From a bacterium (GTDB lineage Bacteria > Electryoneota > RPQS01), in contig JAHIZR010000085.1 of assembly GCA_018814465.1 (NCBI GenBank), positions 1-5,967 of the forward strand: a DNA stretch of 5,967 nucleotides. The letters run 5' to 3'. The position numbers were made by a program, and so were the translations under genes. Below, piece after piece: positions 1 to 5,222 of this stretch. The notes beneath the pieces are model-generated. The model worked only from the letters and a program-made list of their open reading frames with translations. It was not told where the DNA came from and made no database searches. Every line of letters starts with the position of its first letter. Within the stretch, counting starts at the first letter, position 1.

Positions 1-1
1 A

Positions 2-820
2 GTATCCCGAACGATAGACCATTATAATCTCGAGGCGATTCTGGCCGTCGGCTATCGCGTGCGGTCTTTGCGGGGGACGCAGTTTCGGCAGTGGGCGACA
101 CAGCGGCTCTCCGAACTGCTGGTCAAAGGCTTCACGATGGATGACGAGCGGATCAAGGCGGGGCGGACGCTGGGACAGGACTACTTCGATGAGCTGCTTG
201 AGCGCATTCGCGATATTCGCTCCTCGGAGCGCATGTTCTATCAGAAGATCACGGATATCTATGCCACGAGTATTGATTACGATCCCAAGGCTGGCATCAC
301 GCTGACATTCTTCAAGACGGTGCAGAATAAACTGCATTGGGCGATTCACGGTCACACGGCCGCGGAGATTATTCATACCCGCGCCGATGCAAACCACGCC
401 ACTATGGGACTGACAAATTGGAAGAATGCGCCGGGGGGACCGATTCGCAAAACCGATATCGCGGTGGCCAAGAATTACTTGACGAAGGATGAGATTGAAG
501 GTTTGAATCGCATTGTTTCGATGTATCTGGATTATGCCGAGGATCAGGCGAAACGGCATGTCAAGATGCACATGGCGGATTGGATCGGAAAGCTCGATTC
601 GTTCCTGCAATTCAATCAGCGCGAGATTCTGGATAATGCCGGAACCATCTCTCACGAACTGGCGCTCGAACATGCGGAACAGCAATTCACAGAGTATGAG
701 CAAAAACGTTTGGCCAAACCTTCGCCCAGTGATTTCGATAAACTCGTGGCAGCATCAAAGCAGGCGCAAAGCAAACTGGCTCCCGCGCCCCGCAAACGGA
801 AACGAGCGAAGGATAAGTAA
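2..820 (+). CDS. RhuM-family protein, 5'-truncated by the window edge
   Basis: The frame is open from base 2 to the TAA at 818-820 (272 codons) and has no start inside the window. The GTG at 59 is an internal valine, because the codons before it already read as family sequence (SRTIDHYNLEAILAVGYRVR). That segment and the following RGTQFRQWATQRLSELLVKG and FTMDDERIK are hallmarks of the RhuM family (named from Salmonella pathogenicity island 3; biochemical role not established). From memory, full-length members have about 330 residues, so roughly 60 N-terminal residues should lie upstream. The C-terminus is helical and ends in a basic tail (PAPRKRKRAKDK) that could bind nucleic acid; this is inference. 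In the family, such genes often sit in accessory islands, sometimes beside restriction-modification genes; no partner is visible here. The 3' side runs directly into repeat-rich DNA with no clear terminator. Family assignment is confident; function is unknown. Confidence 0.88.
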   Translation, partial: VSRTIDHYNLEAILAVGYRVRSLRGTQFRQWATQRLSELLVKGFTMDDERIKAGRTLGQDYFDELLERIRDIRSSERMFYQKITDIYATSIDYDPKAGITLTFFKTVQNKLHWAIHGHTAAEIIHTRADANHATMGLTNWKNAPGGPIRKTDIAVAKNYLTKDEIEGLNRIVSMYLDYAEDQAKRHVKMHMADWIGKLDSFLQFNQREILDNAGTISHELALEHAEQQFTEYEQKRLAKPSPSDFDKLVAASKQAQSKLAPAPRKRKRAKDK

Positions 821-849
821 GTTATGGTGCCTGTAGCCGAAACGCAATC

Positions 850-964
850 CCACTCGGTAGCGTTGCACAGCTTGCCCTGAACGAAGTGAACGGGGCAGCT
901 CACTTCTTTTCTTTTTCCGGTTCCCCCCAAAACAGTTCCTCTTTTTGGGGGGATGACAGGGGGG
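850..964. repeat. 115-bp direct repeat, copy A
   Basis: This segment recurs at 1109-1223 with the same length and no indels. By eye they differ at four positions, all in the middle: CT versus TG just before CACTTC, and CT versus TG in the following T-rich tract (111/115 identical). It carries its own potential structure: GAAGTG/CACTTC arms, TGCCC/GGGCA arms, and a perfect 10-bp stem CCCCCCAAAA/TTTTGGGGGG around an ~11-nt loop. It then ends in GATGACA plus a G-run. It encodes no plausible protein and starts about 30 bp after the RhuM stop. It is probably a member of a dispersed intergenic repeat family; the mobilising agent, if any, is not visible. Confidence 0.9.
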
Positions 965-990
965 TAGGAATTGCAGAGACTCTTAGTGAT

Positions 991-1098
991 CCTTCATTCC
1001 GCAAAGCCTTCATTCAGGATGACACAGGAGGGGGAACCTGTATTCAGGATGGCACGAAAGGGTAGAGCCTGTATTAAAGATAATGCTCTATAACACAC
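991..1098. repeat. degenerate ~30-bp tandem units
   Basis: Related units begin at 991 (CCTTCATTC, 16 bp long), 1007 (CCTTCATTCAGGATGACAC), 1037 (CCTGTATTCAGGATGGCAC) and 1068 (CCTGTATTAAAGATAATG). The last three are spaced 30 and 31 bp apart. Each later unit diverges further, as in a decaying tandem array. The array fills most of the space between the two 115-bp repeat copies. It is too irregular in sequence and spacing for a CRISPR array. Confidence 0.55.
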
Positions 1099-1108
1099 AG
1101 CATGTCTA

Positions 1109-1223
1109 CCACTCGGTAGCGTTGCACAGCTTGCCCTGAACGAAGTGAACGGGGCAGTGCACTTCTTTTTGTTTTCCGGTTCCCCCCAAAACAGTTCCTC
1201 TTTTTGGGGGGATGACAGGGGGG
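1109..1223. repeat. 115-bp direct repeat, copy B
   Basis: This is the second copy of the element at 850-964, in the same orientation, offset by exactly 259 bp. It keeps the same internal stems, including CCCCCCAAAA/TTTTGGGGGG. Beyond the G-run both copies reach an ACTCTT, immediately in this copy and 14 bp later in copy A, and then diverge. The arrangement fits either a 259-bp tandem duplication that later decayed or two independent insertions of one repeat. Confidence 0.9.
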
Positions 1224-1248
1224 ACTCTTCATTGCTTCTCAGGACCGA

Positions 1249-1424
1249 GAGTCCCTATCCTTCACAATCGAGTCACTCCAAAAGTGTCATTCTGATGGCC
1301 GCAAAACAACGAGTTCATGCAATCATATTATTACTTGCGGCCAGAAGAATCTCTCTTATCTTTCCCTTCCTTTTGTATTGCGCGACGAGTCCGATACTGG
1401 GGAGGTGGGTGGGGATAGGACTCG
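1249..1424. repeat. nested inverted repeats with a G-rich loop
   Basis: Three pairings can be read directly. Outer arms are GAGTCCCTATCC (1249-1260) and GGATAGGACTC (1413-1423), complementary apart from one bulged C. Inside them, TGGCCGCAA (1296-1304) pairs perfectly with TTGCGGCCA (1335-1343) around a 30-nt loop. A third pair, CGAGTCC (1386-1392) and GGACTCG (1418-1424), encloses a G-rich run at 1399-1414 (GGGGAGGTGGGTGGGG). The third pair competes with the outer arms for the same right-hand bases, so two alternative folds are possible. No gene overlaps it. A decayed mobile element or a structured RNA are both possible. Confidence 0.6.
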
Positions 1425-1457
1425 ATAAGCGACAAAGTCCACTGAAAACATAACAGA

Positions 1458-1532
1458 ATTCTGGCCGGGTTGCGCAGGCATAACAAATACGTATCAACAA
1501 AATCGAGTACGGCTGCTTAACCCGGCTCGGCG
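1458..1532 (+). repeat. structured dispersed repeat, copy 1
   Basis: The left arm ATTCTGGCCGGGTTGCGCA (1458-1476) and right arm TGCTTAACCCGGCTCGGCG (1514-1532) match the arms at 3456-3474 and 3507-3525 at 17/19 and 18/19 positions, while the 37-nt centre does not match. The arms fold on each other: GCCGGGTT (1464-1471) with AACCCGGC (1519-1526), then a GC/TT internal loop, then GCA/TGC. It ends about 60 bp before the exported-protein gene. I do not recognise it as a named element. It has the wrong polarity for an integron attC site (GTT-side first, AAC-side second). Confidence 0.75.
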
Positions 1533-1594
1533 GAGAAATCACATCTTCCTTATCGAAAATAATTCATCTCAAAATACTTATTCTGGGCTATAGT

Positions 1595-3295
1595 ATGGTC
1601 AAAATGCGTAACCATTCAGCTCTGTTCACTTCTACGCTTTTCTTATTTGTTATATCGAGTTTCTTACTTGCGAGGCCTGTTCCTTCTTTCTTCTATGAGC
1701 GCCCGATTTCAGGCGTTCAAAGGTACTGGAGTGAAGATTCGCTTTATTGTTTCGAGTATGCTTGGAACGACTCAATCAGCTACAACAAATTCGAGGCCTT
1801 GGGAACCGCCTCCTTTTTTAGGTTGATAAGTCCTTATTCCTCGGATACACTCTGGTACGAGTCAGACTTTCAGAAATTCTTTGGCGATACGATTATCATA
1901 ACACCTGATGGCAATCGTATCGTGCAAGTGAGATGGACAAATAGTAATCATCATAAAATTACGTTATTTGATACAAACGGAGACACTGTACGTACATATG
2001 GCTTATGTGACTTCTGCCCGGATACAACCGGGGCTATTTCTCGAGCATCATTAGTTTCCGAATCGCAAATCCATTATTGGGGTTATCCTGTTGGCCTGAG
2101 TGCGAATAATAAAGAACTCTTACTAAAGGTCATTCCGGGCTGCGGTTTCCATGCGACACCAGACGATTATCACAAAGACGTTCGTATCAGAATATCGGAT
2201 GGGAAGGTTCTGACACCGCTACTGCCAACGAAATTTAATTTCCCGATAGGTCCGGAACCTGCATGGTCCAAGCTCTATTCTGATAAGGTGCTTGGATTTG
2301 CACATAATCGATACAGTGCTCCGGCCATCAATTACATTGATTCTGTATTCTGTATCGGATTGAAACTTGGAAGTGGAATCCGACAGCCGGACTCTTCAAT
2401 CAGCTATTGCCAATACCTCCAAATCTCGAACGATGGCGATATAACGGCGCAGGTTCCCCTGTCGGAAATGTGGCACGATCCGCTGGTAACTTTACCTCTA
2501 ATGAATGGCTGTCGATTGTTATTGGGACGTGGATACATTGAGCACGATACATCCCTTACTAATTTTGATCTATGGGCGATCATGAACCGATCCGGCATTA
2601 TCCTTCAGGAAGGCCGGTTCCCGGTCGAATTAAAGATAGACTGTTATGCCACAGATCGAGAAGGAAACTATTTGCTCTTCTTTCGGTCTTATGAACGCAA
2701 ATCCAAAAAATGCCTACTTGAAGCGTACAAAACAAGAGATGATGGGGAACCGATTCCTTTACCTCTGTTTCTCAATGAATCCACATTGGATTCAATACTT
2801 AAAACTCTGCCGACTCTGCTTACTGAATATCGCTTTCAAGCAGTTGAAGGCTATCATAAACCGGGATCAATTGAGATAAAGAACGACTGCTGGCGTCACA
2901 AATACTCCGAAGCCATGGAACTTCTGGAAGGACGTCTGCAATCGTATATTTGGAGAACGTCAAGGCACGGTTTTATATTTGAGACCTACGAAAACAAGTC
3001 CGGACGAATGATAGACAGTTCATTCATCGAAAATATGTGGCCGTCTGACTTGTTATTGTCTGAGAATCAGAATCTCTTAGTCGTTGAACCCTATAGTTGT
3101 GGACCATTCTACGCTTGGGATGTGATCGTCAAGGAAGTCACTATGTCCGGTGAGGTCATTTGGGCGACACGTTACGGAACATCGACCTCCCATTCAAATC
3201 CGGTGAAGATGTATAGAACACCTTCCGGCAATATATTGGTAATCGCTATGGTAGACGGCAGACTTTCAATTACATCTCTACCCCTACCGGATTAA
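1595..3295 (+). CDS. unrecognised exported protein, possibly beta-propeller-like
   Basis: I do not recognise the family. The N-terminus is a convincing signal peptide: a basic stretch (MVKMRNHS), a hydrophobic core (LFTSTLFLFVISSFLLA) and likely cleavage near LLA-RPVP. No cysteine follows, so it is not a lipoprotein, and there is no later membrane segment. The mature part is rich in aromatic and short beta-type stretches. Several share a turn pattern of polar residues plus glycine between hydrophobic strands: FDTNGDTV (near residue 125), ISNDGDIT (276), MNRSGIIL (330) and VTMSGEVI (515). That pattern is typical of beta-propeller blades, so a periplasmic or secreted propeller is my inference. 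About ten scattered cysteines include CDFC. There is no C-terminal sorting domain or anchor. ATG 1595 lacks a clear Shine-Dalgarno site; ATG 1604 is an equally good start. The gene is visibly more AT-rich than the DUF58 gene and is bracketed by two copies of a structured repeat, suggesting separate acquisition. Confidence 0.85.
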   Translation: MVKMRNHSALFTSTLFLFVISSFLLARPVPSFFYERPISGVQRYWSEDSLYCFEYAWNDSISYNKFEALGTASFFRLISPYSSDTLWYESDFQKFFGDTIIITPDGNRIVQVRWTNSNHHKITLFDTNGDTVRTYGLCDFCPDTTGAISRASLVSESQIHYWGYPVGLSANNKELLLKVIPGCGFHATPDDYHKDVRIRISDGKVLTPLLPTKFNFPIGPEPAWSKLYSDKVLGFAHNRYSAPAINYIDSVFCIGLKLGSGIRQPDSSISYCQYLQISNDGDITAQVPLSEMWHDPLVTLPLMNGCRLLLGRGYIEHDTSLTNFDLWAIMNRSGIILQEGRFPVELKIDCYATDREGNYLLFFRSYERKSKKCLLEAYKTRDDGEPIPLPLFLNESTLDSILKTLPTLLTEYRFQAVEGYHKPGSIEIKNDCWRHKYSEAMELLEGRLQSYIWRTSRHGFIFETYENKSGRMIDSSFIENMWPSDLLLSENQNLLVVEPYSCGPFYAWDVIVKEVTMSGEVIWATRYGTSTSHSNPVKMYRTPSGNILVIAMVDGRLSITSLPLPD

Positions 3296-3382
3296 ATACC
3301 GTTACACTTGCCAGAACCAATGATGGGATCGCGCGATATGCCAGCATCTTCATAACCTTATGTTTTCAGTTTCGCAGTCCTC

Positions 3383-3411
3383 TTGACTTTTTGCCCAAAT
3401 GTTCATATATT
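3383..3411 (+). promoter_or_regulatory. near-consensus sigma-70-type promoter
   Basis: TTGACT (3383-3388) and TATATT (3406-3411) are separated by exactly 17 bp, each one mismatch from TTGACA and TATAAT. Transcription would start near 3418. The first gene downstream is the DUF58 gene, whose start lies about 380 bp away. The transcript would therefore carry a long leader containing the structured repeat and the C/G hairpins, unless it ends early as a small RNA. Confidence 0.7.
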
Positions 3412-3455
3412 GTACTGATCGGGTGAAGAAGCAGAGATAAGACTACTCCTTAAAG

Positions 3456-3525
3456 ATTCCGGCCGGATTGCGCACCTGAACATGCTCGCAAGTGTAACAT
3501 TCTCTGTGCTTAGCCCGGCTCGGCG
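3456..3525 (+). repeat. structured dispersed repeat, copy 2
   Basis: Arms ATTCCGGCCGGATTGCGCA (3456-3474) and TGCTTAGCCCGGCTCGGCG (3507-3525) repeat those at 1458-1532 in the same orientation. The spacer is 32 nt and unlike that of copy 1. Pairing is kept: GCCGG/CCGGC, one A-C mismatch, a T-G wobble and T-A, then the same GC/TT internal loop, then GCAC (3472-3475) with GTGC (3506-3509). The inner stem is one pair longer than in copy 1. It lies about 40 nt downstream of the predicted transcription start of the 3383-3411 promoter, so it is probably transcribed. Confidence 0.75.
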
Positions 3526-3547
3526 AGCCAAACTTACCCCCCTTTTA

Positions 3548-3596
3548 TCCCCCCATGGAATGGGGGGAAATAGGAAGAAATCACCCATGGAATGGG
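3548..3596. repeat. two C-run/G-run hairpins sharing a CCCATGGAATGGG core
   Basis: TCCCCCCAT (3548-3556) pairs perfectly with ATGGGGGGA (3560-3568) around a GGA loop. A shorter version follows, CCCAT (3584-3588) with ATGGG (3592-3596) and again GGA as the loop. The two form a direct repeat of CCCATGGAATGGG. No T-run follows either stem, so they are poor intrinsic terminators on the plus strand. They resemble in style, not in sequence, the CCCCCC/GGGGGG stem of the 115-bp repeats. The context is the putative leader of the DUF58 gene. Confidence 0.65.
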
Positions 3597-3797
3597 AAAG
3601 TAGAACGAAAAGCCGCCATTTAAAGCACCAAAATGTGCCCAAATCGTACTAAAATTGCACCCCGGAACTAAAAGTAACTTCAGTGCATTCAATCAGTAAC
3701 CCGAGTTCGTTTCGTCAAAAATTTTTCTTTTCCCTGAAAACGCAGGATTTCCGGTTTTATCCTTTGTCCTTTCGCCTATATCCTTTAAGAGTTTACC

Positions 3798-4691
3798 ATC
3801 AACACAACTACTCAATATCTGCGCCCTGAATTTGTCTCCCGGCTGAAAAACATGCAGTTGCGCGCGCGCATGGTCGTGGAAGGCTTTATCGTCGGCCTGC
3901 ATAAGTCTCCCTATCACGGTTTCTCCGTCGAGTTCGCCGAACATCGCCCCTATATGCCGGGCGACACCCTGCGCAACCTCGACTGGAAGGTTTTCGCCAA
4001 GACCGACCGCTTCTACATCAAACAGTACGAAGAAGAGACCAACCTCAAGTGCTACGTCCTGTTAGACGTCTCCAACTCGATGAACTTCGGCACGACCGGC
4101 GTCACCAAATTCCAGTACGGCTCCTATCTGGCCGCCGCGCTGTCGTTCCTGATGATTCAGCAGCGCGACGCCGCCGGACTGGTCACCTATGACACCGACC
4201 TGCGCTCCTATCATCCGCCGCGCTCCGTGCGGACCTATCTCAATGTCATCTTGTCGCAGTTGGAGAACACCGAGCCCTCCAGTGAAACCGATATCGGCAA
4301 GAATCTGCATGCCGTCGCCGACCGCATTCGCAGGCGGGGTTTGATTATCGTCATCTCCGACCTGTTGGACGATCCCGCGAAGATCCTATCGGGCCTGCGC
4401 CACTTCCGCCACGACGGCCACGAAGTGCTCGTCCTGCATACGCTCGATCCGCGCGAAATTGACTTCGCCTTCTCCGGCGACGTGCGCTTCAAAGACCTCG
4501 AAACCAAAGACGAGATGGCCACGCACCCCTGGCATCTCCGCAAGGAATACCGCGAACTCATTCGGAACTTCATTGAGCAACTGCGCCGCGGCTGCCGCGA
4601 AGACCGCATCGACTACCATCTGCTGAATACGAGCAAACCCTACGACGAAGCCTTGATTCAATATCTCATAAAACGAAAACAGCTGCGATGA
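3798..4691 (+). CDS. DUF58 protein with von Willebrand A-like metal site
   Basis: The family signature PYHGFSVEFAEHRPYMPGD, followed by RNLDWKVFAKTDRFYIKQYE and a run of glutamates, identifies DUF58. Next comes a von Willebrand A-like domain with the metal-binding motif DxSxS in LLDVSNSMNFG, a threonine in SETDIGKNL and a later acidic loop in VISDLLDD. Members are usually cytoplasmic and encoded next to MoxR AAA+ ATPases, probably in protein-complex assembly or envelope stress; no MoxR gene is visible here. The first ATG is at 3852, but the frame is open back to the stop at 3786-3788. It reads TTTQYLRPEFVSRLKN before that methionine, matching the usual DUF58 N-terminus as I recall it. The only codon in the right place is ATC at 3798 (ATC AAC ACA), with AAGAG at 3787-3791 as ribosome-binding site; ATG 3852 has none. 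I therefore start at 3798 (297 aa); the conventional alternative is 3852 (279 aa). Codon use is GC-rich, unlike the preceding gene. Confidence 0.9.
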   Translation: MNTTTQYLRPEFVSRLKNMQLRARMVVEGFIVGLHKSPYHGFSVEFAEHRPYMPGDTLRNLDWKVFAKTDRFYIKQYEEETNLKCYVLLDVSNSMNFGTTGVTKFQYGSYLAAALSFLMIQQRDAAGLVTYDTDLRSYHPPRSVRTYLNVILSQLENTEPSSETDIGKNLHAVADRIRRRGLIIVISDLLDDPAKILSGLRHFRHDGHEVLVLHTLDPREIDFAFSGDVRFKDLETKDEMATHPWHLRKEYRELIRNFIEQLRRGCREDRIDYHLLNTSKPYDEALIQYLIKRKQLR

Positions 4692-4710
4692 CCGCCGGAC
4701 TTTAAAAAAT

Positions 4711-4739
4711 TACCCTGTCATCGTGCAGGGTATTTTTTT
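4711..4739 (+). terminator. intrinsic terminator after the DUF58 gene
   Basis: TACCCTG (4711-4717) pairs with CAGGGTA (4726-4732) around an 8-nt loop and is followed by seven Ts. After one mismatch, a run of As at 4704-4709 extends the stem against the T-run, so it could also work on the minus strand. It starts 20 bp after the DUF58 stop and separates that gene from the regulator at 4925. Confidence 0.88.
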
Positions 4740-4858
4740 ACTCGCGGGCAAAATACAGTCGCAATGTGCTATAGCGAGGAATATATCATATCCGGCTAAA
4801 TAATTGATTATCAGAAATAAAGCAGGGGAGAGGAGGCACGAAAAAGTCTTAAATGACG

Positions 4859-4874
4859 TGGCATGAGGCTTGCT
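4859..4874 (+). promoter_or_regulatory. sigma-54 (-24/-12) promoter motif
   Basis: TGGCATGAGGCTTGCT matches the sigma-54 consensus TGGCACG-N4-TTGCW at every defined position except C to T at the sixth base, which the broader consensus (Y) allows. GG and GC are exactly 10 nt apart. Transcription would start near 4885, about 40 nt before the regulator's ATG. An overlapping TATAGT (4874-4879) or TATAAC (4881-4886) could instead serve as a sigma-70 -10 element, but no good -35 is correctly placed. An inverted repeat ATAAT-TG-ATTAT lies upstream at 4800-4811. Confidence 0.6.
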
Positions 4875-4924
4875 ATAGTATATAACACGATGACAACCAA
4901 CGAACCAAGCAGAGGTATTAAAGC

Positions 4925-5167
4925 ATGTCCTCGTCTTTAACCAGAACCTACATTCGGTCGAACGCAACTCGTGCCGAGTTTGACCGTGAACGTATTCGTC
5001 AGCTTCGCGAAGAGCTGAATATGACACAGGAGAACTTCGCCCACGAAATCGGAGTCACCTTCGCCACCGTCAACCGCTGGGAGAACGGCCGCACGACTCC
5101 GAATAAAGTCGCGCAAAAAGTTCTCATGCTGCTCGAGAAGAAACTGCGGAAGATGAATAGGTCGTGA
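4925..5167 (+). CDS. small Xre/Cro-type helix-turn-helix regulator
   Basis: The 80-residue product is almost entirely one DNA-binding domain. After a polar N-terminal stretch of about 18 residues, helix 1 is DRERIRQLREEL (20-31). The helix-turn-helix is MTQENFAHEIG (33-43) followed by the recognition helix VTFATVNRWENG (44-55), and helices continue through TPNKVAQKVLMLLEKKL. TQ, FA, G, and VNRWENGRTTP are the conserved Xre positions. There is no sensor or enzymatic domain, so it is a stand-alone DNA-binding protein, presumably a dimeric transcriptional regulator; the target is unknown. AGAGG at 4911-4915, nine bases before the ATG, supports the start. It lies between two terminators and is therefore probably monocistronic. 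The sigma-54-type motif 50 bp upstream is unusual for this class. No toxin-like gene is adjacent in the same direction, which argues against a toxin-antitoxin pair. Confidence 0.9.
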   Translation: MSSSLTRTYIRSNATRAEFDRERIRQLREELNMTQENFAHEIGVTFATVNRWENGRTTPNKVAQKVLMLLEKKLRKMNRS

Positions 5168-5174
5168 AATTAAA

Positions 5175-5207
5175 GAGCCGAAACCTGACAAGGTTTCGGC
5201 TCCTTTT
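5175..5207. terminator. shared terminator between convergent genes
   Basis: GAGCCGAAACCT (5175-5186) and AGGTTTCGGCTC (5191-5202) form a perfect 12-bp stem around a GACA tetraloop. CTTTT follows on the plus strand and TTTAATTT on the minus strand. It begins 8 bp after the regulator's stop and ends 16 bp before the stop of the minus-strand gene, so it should serve both. Confidence 0.88.
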
Positions 5208-5222
5208 AACACGTGCGGGAGG

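Larger units (their letters stand above)
821..1594. other. 774-bp gene-free, repeat-rich intergenic region
   Basis: No open frame here looks like a real protein. The longest plus-strand frame (1145-1453) starts inside the second 115-bp repeat copy and runs through inverted repeats and a G-rich tract, with no ribosome-binding site or recognisable domain. The content is instead repeats, listed separately: the 115-bp direct repeat pair (850-964, 1109-1223), degenerate ~30-bp units (991-1098), nested inverted repeats (1249-1424) and copy 1 of a structured element (1458-1532). The last ~60 bp before 1595 are AT-rich. They should hold the promoter of the next gene, but I could not pick out a convincing -35/-10 pair. 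Confidence 0.7.
3296..3797. other. 502-bp intergenic region with promoter, repeat and hairpins
   Basis: No credible coding frame is present; the minus-strand frames at 3403-3642 and 3693-3944 are chance openings across repeats and the antisense of the DUF58 start. The stretch contains a near-consensus promoter (3383-3411), copy 2 of the structured repeat (3456-3525) and two related C-run/G-run hairpins (3548-3596). A perfect 10-bp palindrome ATCGCGCGAT lies at 3328-3337. I see no U-tract terminator for the exported-protein gene. The ~200 bp next to the DUF58 gene are pyrimidine-rich and hold no second promoter I trust. Confidence 0.65.

Noticed and set aside
59..61. GTG at 59 as the start of the RhuM gene
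   Set aside because: Conserved family residues are encoded upstream in the same frame up to the window edge.
991..1098. CRISPR array
   Set aside because: The units are degenerate, lack constant repeats separated by unique spacers, and have no cas genes nearby.
1145..1453. 102-aa plus-strand reading frame
   Set aside because: It starts inside the 115-bp repeat, crosses several inverted repeats and a G-rich tract, and has no ribosome-binding site or protein-like features.
1458..1532. Integron attC site
   Set aside because: GCTTAAC at 1516-1522 region and GTTGCGC at 1469-1475 look like simple sites, but their order is inside-out for attC, and no integrase is present.
3403..3642. 79-aa minus-strand reading frame
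   Set aside because: It runs antisense through the structured repeat and the C/G hairpins; its composition reflects those repeats.
3852..4661. Long minus-strand frames opposite the DUF58 gene
   Set aside because: They are antisense shadows of a GC-rich conserved coding sequence.
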